Notes: generated by a model not told the origin, from the sequence alone. Shown: positions 24,995 through 38,773, counted from the stretch's first letter. The stretch is 64,000 nucleotides of DNA from Hydractinia symbiolongicarpus (GCF_029227915.1 NC_079876.1:36935828-36999827), one strand, 5' to 3'. Numbers and translations are program-made.

Positions 24995-27602
24995 GTCACA
25001 TATTCGTACCAACATGTATTTAGCGATATTTTTCTCATATTACTAGGTTGTATGGTTTTTAAGAGTGAAACGATTGCCTGTGGGACTTAATTGAACAGAT
25101 TATGGACTGTGACTTTAAAAATGTTATAAGTGAGACAAGTGGACTCCAAGAAATAACATTCTTTTTAATTTGACATGATTGCCGGAACTCAGCGATTACA
25201 CTGGGCGCTGTGGTAACGCTTCATTTAAAAATTTAGGTAAATAAGTCATTCTTTACTGTGGGACCAATCCTAGCCGTTATCGCGCGCTGAAGAAATAGCA
25301 ACAGTTTCAAAAATTACATTTCATTGACTTTCTAACGGTATCAATACCCTTCAGTTACAACGGTTGCGTCACATGTTCGTACCAACATGTATTTAGCGAT
25401 ATTTTTCTCATATTACTAGGTTGCATTGCTTTTAACAGTGAAACGATTGACTGTGGGACTAAATTAAACTGATTTCAGACTGTGACCTTATAAATGGCAT
25501 AAGTAAGACAAGTGGACTCCTTGAAATAACATTCCTTTTAATTTGACATGATTGTCGGAACTCAGCGATTACACTGGGCGCTGTGGTAGCGCTTCATTTA
25601 AAAATTTAGATAAATAATTCATTTTTTCTGTGGGACCAATCCTAGCCGTTATCGCGCGCTGAAGAAATAGCGAGTTTCAAAAACTACATTTCATTGACTT
25701 TCTAACGGTATCAATCCGCTTCAGATAAAACGGTTGCGTCACATATTCGTACCAACATGTATTTAGCGATATTTTTCTTATATTACTTGGTTGCATCGCT
25801 TTTAACAGTGAAACGATTGACTGTGGCACATAATTGAATTGATTTTGGACTGTGACCTTATAAATGTGATAAGTGAGACAATCGGACTCCAAGAAATAAC
25901 AGTCTTCTTAATTTGACATGATTGCCGGAACTCAGCGATTACACTGGGCGCTGTGGTAGCGCTTCATTTAAAAATTTAGATTAATAAGTCATTTTTTTAC
26001 TTTGGGACCATTCCTAGCCGCTATCGCGCGCTGAAGAAATAGCGACTGTTTCAAAAACTACATTTCATTAACTTTCTAACGGTATCAATCCGCTTTAGTT
26101 ACAACAGTTGCGTCACATATTCGTACCAACATGTATTTTGCGATATTTCTCTCACATTACTAGGTTGCATCGCTTTTAACAGTGAAACGATTGACTGTGG
26201 GACTAAATTGAACTGACTTTGGACTGTGACCTGATAAATGTGATAAATGAAAAAATTGCACTCCAAGAAACAACATTCATCTTAATTTGATGTGATTGCC
26301 GGAACTCAACAATTACACAGGGCGCTGTGGCAGCACTTCATTTAAAAATTTAGATTAATAAGTCATTTTTTACTGTGGGACCATTCCTAGTCGTTATCGC
26401 GCGCTGAAGCATTAACGACAGTTTCAAAAACTACATTTCATTGACTTTCTAACGGTGTCATTCCATTTGAGTTACAACGGTTGAGTCACATATTCGTACC
26501 AACATGTATTTAGCGATATTTTTCCGGCTTAACTGGGTTGCATGGCTTTTAACAGTGAAACGATTGACTGTGGGACTAAATTGAACTGATTTTAGACTGT
26601 GACCTTATAAATGGTATAAGTGAGACAAATGGACTCCATGAAATAACATTCTTCTTAATTTGACATGATTGCCGAAACTCAGCGATTACACTGGGCGCTG
26701 TGGTAGCGCTTCAATTAAAAATTTAGATAAAAAAGTCATTTTTTACTGTGGGACCAATCCTAGCCGTTATCGCGCGCAGAAGAATTAGCGACAGTTTCAA
26801 AAACTACATTTCATTGACTTTTTAACGGTGACAGTCCGTTTGAGTTACAACGGTTGAGTCACATATTCGTACCAACACGTATTTAGCGATATTTTTCCGG
26901 CATAACTGCGTTGCATGGCTTTTAACAGTGAAACGATTGACTGTGGGACTTAATTGAACTGATTATGGACTGTGACCTTAAAAATGTGAAAGTGAGACAA
27001 TTGGACTCCAAGATATAACATTCTTCTTAATATGACGTGATTGTCGGAACTCAGCGATTACACTGGGCCCTGTGGTAACGCTTCATTTAAAAATTTAGGT
27101 AAATAAGTCATTCTTTACTGTGGTACCAATCCTAGCCGTTATCGCGCGCAGAAGAAATAGCGACAGTTTCAAAAACTACATTTTATTGACTTTCTAACAG
27201 TATCAATCCGTTTGAGTTACAACGGTTGAGTCACATATTCGTACCAACATGTATTTCGTGATATTTTTTCCGGTATTACTAGGTTGCATCGCTTTTAACA
27301 GTGAAACGATTGACTGTGGGACTTAATTGAACTGATTATGGACTGTGACCTTATAAGTGTTATAAGTGAGACAAGTGGACTCCAAGAAATAACATTCTTC
27401 TTAATTTGATATGATTGCCGGAACTTAGCGATTACACTGGGCGATGTGGTAGCTTTTCATTTAAAAATTTAGATTAAAAAGTCATTTTTTACTGTGGAAC
27501 CATTCCTAGACGTTATCGCGCGCTGACGAAACAGCAACAGTTTCAAAAACTACATTTCATTGACTTCTAACGGTATCAATCCGCTTCAGTTACAACGGTT
27601 GC
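24995..27602 (+). repeat. Diverged monomers without a clear local higher-order period
   Basis: Monomer starts: 24995, 25368, 25738, 26112, 26485, 26858, 27230. Many private changes are seen, such as AGCGAGTTTC (two bases lost near 25673), GTGGCACATAATTG, TGAAAAAATTGCACTCC and TTCCGGCTTAACTGGG. The closest relatives are not neighbours: 25368, 25738 and 26112 match 32073, 32445 and 32818 at an offset of about 6.7 kb. No gene or foreign insert is seen. Confidence 0.85.
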
Positions 27603-28829
27603 GTCACATATTCTTACCTACTTGTATTTAGCGATATTTTTCTCCTATTATTAGGTTGCATCGCTTTTAACAGTGAAACGATTGACTGTGGGACTAAATT
27701 GAACTGATTTTAGACTGTGACCTTATGAATGGTAAAAGTGAGACAAGTGGACTCCAAGAAATAACATTCTTTGTAATTTGACATGATTGCCGGAACTCAG
27801 CGATTACACTGGGCACTGTGGTAACGCTTTATTTAAGAATTTAGATAAATAAGTCATTCTTCACTGTGGGACCATTCCTAGCCGTTATCGCGCACTGAAG
27901 AAATAGCGACAATTTCAAAAACTACATTTTATTGTCTTTCTAACAGTATCAATCCGTTTGAGTTACAACGGTTGAGTCACATATTCGTACCAACATATAT
28001 TTCGTCCTATTTTTCCGGTATTACTAGGTTGTATGGCTTTTAACAGTGAAACTATTAACTGTGGGACTTAATTGAACTGATTATGGACTGTGACCTTATA
28101 AGTGTTATAAGTGAGACAAGTGGAGTCCAAGAAATAACATTCTTCTTAATTTGATAAGATTGCCGGAACTCAGCGATTACACTGGGCGATGTGGTAGCTT
28201 TTCATTTAAAAATTTAGATTAATAAGTCATTTTTTACTGTGGAACCATTCCTAGACGTTATCGCGCGCTGACGAAACAGCAACAGTTTCAAAAACTACAT
28301 TTCATTGACTTCTAACGGTATCAATCCGCTTTAGTTACAACGGTTGCGTCACATATTCTTACCTACTTGTATTTAGCGATATTTTTCTCCTATTATTAGG
28401 TTGCATCGCTTTTAACAGTGAAACGATTGACTGTGGGACTAAATTGAACTGATTTTATACTGTGACCTTATGAATGGTAAAAGTGAGACAAGTGGACTCC
28501 AAGAAATAACATTCTTTGTAATTTGACATGATTGCCGGAACTCAGCGATTACACTGGGCACTGTGGTAACGCTTCATTTAAGAATTTAGATAAATAAGTC
28601 ATTCTTCACTGTGGGACCAACCCTAGCCGTTATCGCGCACTGAAGAAATAGCGACAATTTTAAAAACTACATTTCATTGTCTTTCTAACAGTATCAATCC
28701 GTTTGAGTTACAACGGTTGAGTCACATATTCGTACCAACATATATTTCGTCCTATTTTTCCGGTATTACTAGGTTGTATGACTTTTAACAGTGGAACGAT
28801 TAACTGTGGGACTTAATTGAACTGATTAT
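27340..28829 (+). repeat. 745-bp dimer, two tandem copies
   Basis: Monomers 27603 and 27976 repeat as 28348 and 28721, an offset of 745 bp. Shared marks are GGGCGATGTGGTAGC, GCTGACGAAACAGC, TTGACTTCTAACGG (one T lost), TTCTTACCTACTTG and CAACATATATTTCGTCC. Copies differ slightly (for example AATTTGATATG against AATTTGATAAG and GATTTTAGAC against GATTTTATAC). The limits are approximate, set where the copies diverge. Confidence 0.87.
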
Positions 28830-30209
28830 TGACTGTGACCTCAAAAATGTTATAAGTGAGACAAGTGGACTCCAAGAAATAATATTCTTTTTAATTTGAC
28901 ATGATTGCCGGAACTCAGCGATTACACAGGGCGCGGTGGTAGCGCTTCAATTAAAAATTATGATAAAAAGTCTTTTTTTACTGTGGGACCAATCCTAGAC
29001 GAAATCGCGCGCTGAAGAAATAACGACAGTTTCAAAAACTACATTTCAATAACATTCTAACGGTATCAATCCGCTTCAGTTACAGCGGTTGAGTCACATA
29101 TTCGAACAAACTGGGATTTCGTGATATTTTTCCGGTATTACTAGGTTGTATGGCTTTTAACAGTGAAGCGATTGACTGCGGGACTTAATTGAACTGACTA
29201 TGGACTGTGACCTTATGAATTTTAAAGTGAGACAATTGGACTCAAAGAAATATCATTCTTGCTAATTTGACATGATTGCCGAAACTCAGCGATTACACTG
29301 GATGCTGTGGTAGCGCTTCAATTAAAAATTAATATAAAAAAGTCATTTTTTTACTGCGGGACTAATCATAGCCGTTATCGCGCGCTGAAAAAAGAGAGAC
29401 AGCTTCAAAAACTACATTTCATTTACTTTCTAACGGTATCAATCCGCTTCAGTTACAACGGTTGCGTCACATATTCTTCCCAACTTGTATTTAGCGATAT
29501 TTTTCTCCTATTATTAGGTTGCATCGCTTTTAACAGTGAAACGATTGACTGTGGGACTTAATTGAACTGACTATGGACTGTGACCTTATGAATTTTAAAG
29601 TGAGACAAGTGGACTCCAAGAAATAACATTCTTTTTAATTTGACATGATTGCCGGAACTCAGCGATTACACTGGGCGCTGTGGTAGTGCTTCATTTAAGA
29701 ATTTAGATAAATAAGTCATTTTTTACTGTGGAACCAATCCTAGCCGTTATCGCGCGCTGAAGAAATAGCGACAGTTTCAAAAACTAAATTTCATTGACTT
29801 TCTAACAGTATCAATCCGTTTGAGTTACAACGGTTGAGTCACATATTCGTACCAACATGTATTTCCTGATATTTTTCCGGTATTACTAGGTTGTATGGCT
29901 TTTAACAGTGAAACGATTGACTGTGGGACTAAATTGAACTGATTTTAGACTGTGACCTTATCAATGGTATGAGTGAGACAAGTGGACTCCATGAAAAACA
30001 TTCTTCTTAATTTGACATGATTGTCGGAACTCAGCGATTACACTGGGCGCTGTGGTAGCGCTTCAATTAAAAATTAAGATAAAAAAGTCATTTTTTACTG
30101 TGGGACCAATCCTAGCCGTTATCGCGCGCAGAAGAAATAACGACAGTTTCAAAAACTACATTTCAATAACATTCTATCGGTATCAATCCGCTTAAGTTAC
30201 AGCGGTTGA
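28721..30209 (+). repeat. Dispersed relative of the 16.3-18.4 kb block
   Basis: Monomer starts: 28721, 29093, 29466, 29838. The order of marks AACGATTAACTGTGG, GATTATTGACTGTGACC, AAAAAGTCTTTTTTTAC, then CTGGATGCTGTGG, then TTCTTCCCAACTTG, then TTCCTGATATTTTTCCGG with CCTTATCAATGG follows that of 16.4-18.4 kb and 19.4-20.3 kb, about 10-12 kb away. The 413-bp chimeric monomer is not present here, so either this copy left before the chimera formed or the segment does not extend to it. Confidence 0.8.
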
Positions 30210-32072
30210 GTCACATTTTCGTACCAACATGTATTTCGTGATATTTTTCCGGTATTACTAGGTTGTATGGCTTTTAACAGTGAAACGATTGACTGTGGGA
30301 CTTAATTGAACTGACTATGGACTGTGACCTTATGAATTTTAAAGTGAGACAAGTGGACTCCAAGAAATAACATTCTTTTTAATTTGACATGATTGCCGGA
30401 ACTCAGCGATTACACTGGGCGCTGTGGTAGTGCTTCATTTAAGAATTTAGATAAATAAGTCATTTTTTACTGTGGAACCAATCCCAGCCGTTATCGCGCG
30501 CTGAAGAAATAGCGACAGTTTCAAAAACTAAATTTCATTGATTTTCTAACAGTATCAATCCGTTTGAGTTACAACGGTTGAGTCACATGTTCGTACCAAC
30601 ATATATTTCCTGATATTTTTCCGGTATTACTAGGTTGTATGGCTTTTAACAGTGAAACGATTGACTGTGGGACTAAATTGAACTGATTTTAGACTGTGAC
30701 CTTATCAATGGTATAAGTGAGACAAGTGGACTCCATGAAAAACATTCTTCTTAATTTGACATGATTGTCGGAACTCAGCGATTACACTGGGCGCTGTGGT
30801 AGCGCTTCAATTAAAAATTAAGATAAAAAAGTCATTTTTTACTGTGGGACCAATCCTAACCGTTATCGCGCGCAGAAGAAATAGCGACAGTTTCACAAAC
30901 TACATCTCATTGACTTTCTAACGGTATCAATCCGTTTAAGTTACAACGGTTGAGTCACATATTCGTACCAACATGTATTTCGTCCTATTTTGCCCGTATT
31001 ACTAGGTTGTATGGTTTTTAACAGTGAAACGATTGACTGTGGGATTTAATTGAACTGATTATGGACTGTGATCTTAAAAATGTTATAAGTGAGACAAGTG
31101 GACTCCAAGAAATAACGTTCTTTTTAATTTGACATGATTGCCGGAACTCAGCGATTACACTGGGCGCTGTGGTAGCGCTTCATTTATGAATTTAGATAAA
31201 TAAGTCATTTTTTACTGTGAGACCAATCCTAGCCGTTATCGCGCGCTGAAGAAATAGCGACAGTTTCAAAAACTAAATTTCATTGACTTTCTAACAGTAT
31301 GAATCCGTTTGAGTTACAACGGTTGAGTCACATATTCGTACCAACATGTATTTCCTGATATTTTTCCGGTATTACTAGGTTGCATTGCTTTTAACAGTGA
31401 AACGATTGACTGTGGGACTTAATTGAACTGACTTTGGACTGTGACTTTATAAATTTTATAAGTGCGACAAGTGGACTCCAAGAAATAACATTCTTTTTAA
31501 TTTGACATGATTGCCGAAATTCAGCGATTACACTGGGCGCTGTGGTAACGCTTCATTTAAAAATTTAGATTAATAAGTCATTTTTTACTGTGGGACCATT
31601 CCTAGCCGCTATCGCGCGCTGAAGAAATAGCGACAGTTTCAAAAACTACATTTCATTAACTTTCTAACGGTATTAATCCGCTTTAGTTACAACGGTTGCG
31701 TCACATATTCGTAACAACATGTATTTTGCGATATTTCTCTCACATTACTAGGTTGCATCGCTTTTAACAGTGAAACGATTGACTGTGGGACTAAATTGAA
31801 CTGACTTTGGACTGTGACTTTATAAATGTTATACGTGCGACAAGTGGACTCCAAGAAATAACATTCTTTTTAATTTGACATGATTGCCGAAATTCAGCGA
31901 TTACACTGGGCGCTGTGGTAACGCTTCATTTAAAAATTTAGGTAAATAAGTCATTCTTTACTGTGGGACCCATCCTAGCCGTTATCGCGCGCTGAAGAAA
32001 TAGCGACAGTTTCAAAAATTACATTTCATTGACTTTCTAACGGTATCAATACCCTTCAGTTACAACGGTTGC
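29838..32072 (+). repeat. 744-bp dimers and transitional monomers
   Basis: Monomer starts: 29838, 30210, 30582, 30954, 31327, 31700. Monomer 30582 repeats 29838 at 744 bp (both have CCTTATCAATGG, CTCCATGAAAAACATTC and AATTAAAAATTAAGAT). Monomer 30954 resembles 20894 and 23130 (TTCGTCCTATTTTGCCCG, GTGGGATTTAATTG), and 31327 resembles 21267 and 23503 (GTATGAATCCG). So the 2,236-bp unit has a diverged trace here too. Confidence 0.82.
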
Positions 32073-32259
32073 GTCACATATTCGTACCAACATGTATTTA
32101 GCGATATTTTTCTCATATTACTAGGTTGCATTGCTTCTAACAGTGGAACGATTGACTGTGGGACTAAATTGAACCGATTTCAGACTGTGACCTTATAAAT
32201 GGCATAAGGAAGACAAGTGGACTCCATGAAATAACATTCCTTTTAATTTGACATGATTG

Positions 32260-33749
32260 CCGAAATTCAGCGATTACACTGGGCGCTGTGGTAGCGCTTC
32301 ATTTAAAAATTTAGATAAATAATTCATTTTTTCTGTGGGACCAATCCTAGCCGTTATCGCGCGCTGAAGAAATAGCGACAGTTTCAAAAACTACATCTCA
32401 TTGACTTTGTAACGGTATCAATCCGCTTCAGATATAACGGTTGCGTCACATATTCGTAGCAACATGTATTTAGCGATATTTTTCTTATATTACTAGGTTG
32501 CATCGCTTTTAACAGTGAAACGATTGACTGTGGCACATAACTGAATTGATTTTGGACTGTGACCTTATAAATGTGATAAGTGAGACAATTGGGCTCCAAG
32601 AAATAACAGTCTTCTTAATTTGACATGATTGCTGGACCTCGGCGATTACACTGGGCGCTGTGGTAGCGCTTCATTTAAAAATTTAGATTAATAAGTCATT
32701 TCTTACTGTGGGACCATTCCTAGCCGCTATCGCGCGCTGAAGAAATAGCGACAGTTTCAAAAACTACATTTCATTAACTTTCTAACGGTATCAATCCGCT
32801 TTAGTTACAACGGTTGCGTCACATATTCGTACCAACATGTATTTTGCGATATTTCTCTCACATTACTAGGTTGCGTCGCTTTTAACAGTGAAACGATTGA
32901 CTGTGGGACTAAATTGAACTGACGTAGGACTGTGACTTTAAAAATGTTATAAGTGAGACAACTGGACTCCAAGAAACAACATTTTTTTTAATTTGACATG
33001 ATTGCCGAAATTCAGCGATTACACTGGGCGCTGTGGTAGCGCTTCATTTAAAAATTTAGATAAATAATTCATTTTTTCTGTGGGACCAATCCTAGCCGTT
33101 ATCGCGCGCTGAAGAAATAGCGACAGTTTCAAAAACTACATCTCATTGACTTTGTAACGGTATCAATCCGCTTCAGATATAACGGTTGCGTCACATATTC
33201 GTAGCAACATGTATTTAGCGATATTTTTCTTATATTACTAGGTTGCATCGCTTTTAACAGTGAAACGATTGACTGTGGCACATAACTGAATTGATTTTGG
33301 ACTGTGACCTTATAAATGTGATAAGTGAGACAATTGGGCTCCAAGAAATAACAGTCTTCTTAATTTGACATGATTGCTGGACCTCGGCGATTACACTGGG
33401 CGCTGTGGTAGCGCTTCATTTAAAAATTTAGATTAATAAGTCATTTCTTACTGTGGGACCATTCCTAGCCGCTATCGCGCGCTGAAGAAATAGCGACAGT
33501 TTCAAAAACTACATTTCATTAACTTTCTAACGGTATCAATCCGCTTTAGTTACAACGGTTGCGTCACATATTCGTACCAACATGTATTTTGCGATATTTC
33601 TCTCACATTACTAGGTTGCGTCGCTTTTAACAGTGAAACGATTGACTGTGGGACTAAATTGAACTGACGTAGGACTGTGACTTTAAAAATGTTATAAGTG
33701 AGACAACTGGACTCCAAGAAACAACATTTTTTTTAATTTGACATGATTG
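32260..33749 (+). repeat. 745-bp dimer in two tandem copies that look identical
   Basis: Copy 1 is about 32260-33004 and copy 2 about 33005-33749. In register, 32445 and 32818 repeat as 33190 and 33563. I compared the two copies by eye and saw no difference through rare variants such as TTCGTAGCAACATG, GTGGCACATAACTG, CTGGACCTCGGCG, GGTTGCGTCGC and GACGTAGGACTG. They part after GACATGATTGCCG (AAATTCAGCG in one, GAACTCACCA in the other). This is among the youngest duplications in the window, or an assembly duplication. Antisense open frames at 32384-32599 and 33129-33344 are the same stretch of satellite and are not genes. Confidence 0.88.
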
Positions 33750-33935
33750 CCGGAACTCACCAATTACACTGGTCGCTGTGGTAGCGCTTCATTTAAGAAT
33801 TTAGATAAAAAATTCATTTTTTACTGTGGAACAAATCCTAGCCGTAAACGCGCGCTGAAGAAATAGCGACAGTTTCAAAAACTACATTTCATTGACTTTC
33901 TAACAGTATCAATTCGTTTGAGTTACAACGGTTGA

Positions 33936-35052
33936 GTCACATATTCGTACCAACATGTATTTCCTGATATTTTTCCGGCATTACTAGGTTTTATCGCTTT
34001 TAACAGTGAAACGATTAACTGTGGGACTAAATCGAACTGATTTTAGACTGTGACCTTATAAATGGTATAAGTGAGTCAAGTGGACTCCATGAAATAACAT
34101 TCTTTTTAATTTGACATGATTGTCGGAACTCAGCGATTACACTGGGTGCTGTGGTAGCGCTTCATTTAAGAATTTAGATAAATAAGTCATTTTTTACTGT
34201 GGGACCAATCCTAGCCGTTACCGCGCGCTGAAGAAAGAGCGACAGTTCCAAAAACTACATTTCATTGACTTTCTAACAGTATCAATCCGTTTGAGTTACA
34301 ACGGTTGAGTCACATATTCGTACCAACATGTATTTCGTGATATTTTTCCGGTATTGCTAGGTTGTATTGTTTTAACAGTGAAACGGTTGACTGTGGGACT
34401 TAATTGAACTAAATTTCGACTGTGACCTGATAAATGTGATAAATGAGACAATCGGAGTCCAAGAAATAACATTCTTTTTAATTTGACATGATTGCCGGAA
34501 CTCAGCGATTACACTGGGCGCTGTTGTAACGCTTCATTTAAAAATTTATGTAAATAAGTCATTCTTTACTGTGGGACCAATCCTAGCCGTTATCGCGCGC
34601 TGAAGAAATAGCGACAGTTTCAAAAATTACATTTCATTGACTTTGTAACGGCATCAATCCTCTTCAGTTACAACGGTTGCGTCACATATTCGTACCAACA
34701 TGTATTTAGCGATATTTTTCTCATATTACTAGGTTGCATTGCTTTTAACAGTGAAACGATTGACTGTGGGACTAAATTGAACCGATTTTAGACTGTGACG
34801 TTATAAATGGCATAAGTGAGACAAGTGGACTCCATGAAATAAAATTCTTTTTAATTTGACATGATTGTCGGAACTCAGCGATTACACTGGGCGCATTGGT
34901 TGCGCTTCATTTAACAATTTAGATAAATAATTCATTTTTTCTGTGGGACCAATCCTAGCCGTTATCGCGCGCTGAAGAAATAGCGACAGTTTCAAAAACT
35001 ACATCTCATTGACTTTCTAACGGTATCAATCCGTTTGAGTTACAACGGTTGA
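33936..35052 (+). repeat. Mosaic satellite monomers between two higher-order blocks
   Basis: Monomer starts: 33936, 34309, 34681. Monomer 34309 is the first J-type copy (GTATTGCTAGGTTGTATTG, GAACTAAATTTCGACTG, AATGTGATAAATGAGAC), a subtype that becomes common to the right. One T is lost in its TTGTATTGTTTTAAC. There is no gene and no insert. Confidence 0.85.
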
Positions 35053-38027
35053 GTCACATATTCGTACCAACATGTATTTCGTCCTATTTTTCCCGTATTA
35101 CTAGGTTGTATGGTTTTTAACAGTGAAACGATTGACTGTGGGACTTAATTGAACTGATTATGGACTGTGACCTTAAAAATGTTATAAGTGAGACAAGTGG
35201 ACTCCAAGAAACAACATTTTTTTTAATTTGACATGATTGCCGGAACTCAGCGATTACACTGGGCGCTGTGGTAGCGCTTCATTTAAGAATTTAGATAAAG
35301 AAGTCATTTTTTACTGTGGAACAAATCCTAGACGTTATCGCGCGCTGAAGAAATAGCGACAGTTTCAAAAACTACATTTCATTGACTTTCTAACAGTATC
35401 AACTCGTTTGAGTTACAACGGTTGAGTCACATATTCGTACCAACATGTATTTTCTGATATTTTTCCGGTATTACAAGGTTTTATGGCTTTTAACAGTGAA
35501 ACGATTAACTGTGTGACTAAATTGAACTGATTTTAGACTGTGACCTTATAAATGGTATAAGTGAGACAAGTGGACTCCATGAAATAACATTCTTTTTAAT
35601 TTGACATGATTGTCGGAACTCAGCGATTACACTGGGCGATGTGGTAGCGCTTCATTTAAAAATTTAGATAAATATTTCATTTTTTCTGTGGGACCAATCC
35701 TAGCCGTTATCGCGCGCTGAAGAAATAGCGACAGTTTCAAAAACTACATCTCATTGACTTTCTAACGGTATCAATTCGTTTAAGTTACAACGGTTGTGTC
35801 ACATATGCGTACCAACATATATTTAGCGATATTTTTCTCATATTACTAAGTTGTATGGCTTTTAACAGTGAAACAATTGACTGTGGGACTTAATTGAACT
35901 GATTATGGACTGTGACCTTATAAATGTTAAAGGGAGACAATTGGCTCCAAGAAATAACAGTCCTCTTAATTTGACATGATTGCCGGAACTCAGCGATAAC
36001 ACTGGGCGCTGTGGTAGCGCTTCATTTAAGAATTTAGATAAATAAGTCATTTTTTACTGTGGGACCAATCCTAGCCGTTATCGCGCGCTGAAGAAATAGC
36101 GACAGTTTCAAAAACTACATTTCATTGACTTTCTAACAGTATTAATCCGTTTGAGTTACAACGGTGGAGTTACATATTCGTACCAACATGTATTTCGTGA
36201 TATTTTTCCGGTATTGCTAGGTTGTATTGCTTTTAACAGTGAAACGATTGACTGTGGGACTTAATTGAACTAAATTTGGACTGTGACCTGATAAATGTGA
36301 TAAATGAGACAATTGGAGTCCAAGAAATAACATTCTTCTTAATTTGACATGATTGCTGGAACTCAGCGATTACACTGGGCGCTGTGGTAGCGCTTCATTT
36401 TGAAATTTAGATAAATAATTCATATTTTCTGTGGGACCAATCCTAGCCGTTATCGAGCGCTGTAGAAATAGCCACAGTTTCAAAAACTACATCTCATTGA
36501 CTTTCTAACGGTATCAATCCGTTTGAGTTACAACGGTTGTGCCACATATTCGTACCAACATGTATTTCGTCCTATTTTTCCCGTATTACTAGGTTGTATG
36601 GTTTTTAACAGTGAAACGATAGACTGTGGGACTTAATTGAACTGATTATGGACTGTGACCTTAAAAATGTTATAAGTGAGACAAGTGGACTCCAAGAAAC
36701 AACATTTTTTTTAATTTGACATGATTGCCGGAACTCAGCGATTACACTGGGCGCTGTGGTAGCGCTTCATTTAAGAATTTAAATAAAAAAGTCATTTTTT
36801 ACTGTGGAACAAATTCTAGTCGTTATCGCGCGCTGAAGAAATAGCGACAGTTTCAAAAACTACATTTCATTGACTTTCTAACAGTATCAATTCGTTTGAG
36901 TTACAACGGTTGAATCACATATTCGTACCAACATGTATTTCGTGATATTTTTCCGGTATTACTAGGTTTTATGGCTTTTAACAGTGAAACGATTAACTGT
37001 GGGACTAAATTGAACTGATTTTGGACTGTGACCTTATAAATGGTATAAGTGAGACAAGTGGACTCCATTAAATAACATCCTTTTTAATTTGACATGATTG
37101 TCGGAACTCAGCGATTACACTGGGCGCTGTGGTAGCGCTTCATTTAAAAATTTAGATAAATGATTCATTTTTTCTGTGGGACCAATCCTAGCCATTATCG
37201 CGCGCTGAAGAAATAGCGACAGTTTCGAAAACTACATCTCATTGACTTTCTAACGGTATCAATTCGCTTCAGTTACAATGGTTGTGTCACATATTCGTAC
37301 CAACATATATTTAGCGATATTTTTCTTATATTACTAAGTTGTATGGCTTTTAACAGTGAAACAATTAACTGTGGGACTTAATTGAACTGATTATGGACTG
37401 TGACCTTATAAATGTTAAAGGGAAACAATTGGCTCCAAGAAATAACAGTCTTCTTAATTTGACATGATTGCCGGAACTCAGCGATAACACTGGGCGCTGT
37501 GGTAGCGCTTCATTTAAGAATTTAGATAAATAAGTCATTTTTTACTGTGGGACCAGTCCTAGCCGTTATCGCGCGCTGAAGAAATAGCAACAGTTTCAAA
37601 AACTACATTTCATTGACTTTCTAACAGTATCAATCCGTTTGAGTTACAACGGTTGAGTCACATATTCGTACCAACATGTATTTCGTGATATTTTTCCGGT
37701 ATTGCTAGGTTGTATTGCTTTTAACAGTGAAATGATTGACTGTGGGACTTAATTGAACTAAATTTGGACTGTGACCTGATAAATGTGATAAATGAGACAA
37801 TTGGAGTGCAAGAAATAACATTCTTCTTAATTTGACATGATTGCGGGAACGCAGCGATTACACTAGGCGCTATGGTAACGCTTCATTTAAAAATTTAGGT
37901 ATATATGTCATTCTTTACTGTGGGACCAATCCTAGCCGTTATCGCGCGCTGAAGAAATAGCGACAGTTTCAAAAATTACATTTCATTGACTTTCTAACGG
38001 TATCAATCCTCAAGTTACAACTGTTAC
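35053..38027 (+). repeat. Four-monomer HOR of about 1,488 bp, two copies
   Basis: Monomers 35053, 35426, 35798, 36169 repeat as 36541, 36914, 37286, 37657. The order of types is F-like (TTCGTCC), A-like (TTACAAGGTTTTATGG or TTACTAGGTTTTATGG), H (ATATATTTAGCGATATTTTTC with AACAATTGACTG, and GCGATAACACTGG) and J (TATTGCTAGGTTG, GAACTAAATTTGG). Offsets for the four are 1,488, 1,488, 1,488 and 1,488 bp. Scattered differences indicate an older duplication than the one at 32-34 kb. Confidence 0.87.
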
Positions 38028-38773
38028 GTCACATATTCGTACCAACATGTATTTAGCGATATTTTTCTCATATTACCAGGTTGCATTGCTTTTAACAGTG
38101 AAACGATTGACTGTGGGACTAAATTGAACCGATTTTAGACTGTGACCTTATAAATGGCATAAGTGAGACAAGTTTACTCCATGAAATAACATTCTTTTTA
38201 ATTTGACATCATTGTCGGAACTCAGCGATTACACTGGGCGATGTGGTAGCGCTTCATTTAAGAATTTAGATAAATAAGTCATTTTCTACTGTGGGACCAA
38301 TCCTAGCCGTTATCGCGCGCTGAAAAAATAGCGTCAGTTTCAAAAAATTACATTTCATTGACTTTCTAACAGTATCAATCCGTTTGAGTTACAACGGTTG
38401 AGTCACATATTCGTACCAACATGTAATTTTTGATATTTTTCCGGTATTACTAAGTTGTATGGCTTTTAACAGTGAAACGATTGACTGTGGGACTTAATTG
38501 AACTAAATTTGGACTGTGACCTGATAAATGTGATAAATGAGACAATTGGAGTCCAAGAAATAACATTCTTCTTAATTTGACATGATTGCTGGAACTCAGC
38601 AATTACACTGGGCGCTGTGGTAGCGCTTCATTTAGAAATTTAGATAAATAATTCATTTTTTCTGTGGGACCAATCCTAGCCGTTATCGCGCGCTGAAGAA
38701 ATAGCGACAGTTTCAAAAACTACATTTCATTGACTTTCTAACAGTATCAATTCGTTTGAGTTACAACGGTTGA
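38028..38773 (+). repeat. Two mosaic monomers with small indels
   Basis: Monomer starts: 38028 and 38402. Just before 38028 the join reads CAATCCTCAAGTTACAACTG, with bases lost compared with CAATCCTCTTCAGTTAC. The 38028 copy has an extra A in TTTCAAAAAATTACATTTC (374 bp). Monomer 38402 has GTAATTTTTGATATTTTTCC, a variant seen again at 46594 and 55873. Confidence 0.83.

Noticed and set aside
28028-28085. Transposon or retroelement insertion at subtype switches
   Set aside because: At every switch checked the 372-bp register continues and both sides are satellite; no target-site duplication, terminal repeat or foreign sequence appears.
32384-33344. Antisense open reading frames of 71 codons (32384-32599, 33129-33344; relatives at 25677-25892 and 41692-41907, and 64 codons at 15585-15779 and 18605-18799)
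   Set aside because: They cover the same stretch of the satellite monomer in different copies. Similarity between the proteins follows from the DNA repeat; most monomers have stops in this frame, and no domain or start signal is seen.
35862-36050. Antisense open frame of 62 codons
   Set aside because: It lies wholly inside one monomer, arises from a 1-base loss (TTGGCTCC) in that copy and has no homologue-like features.
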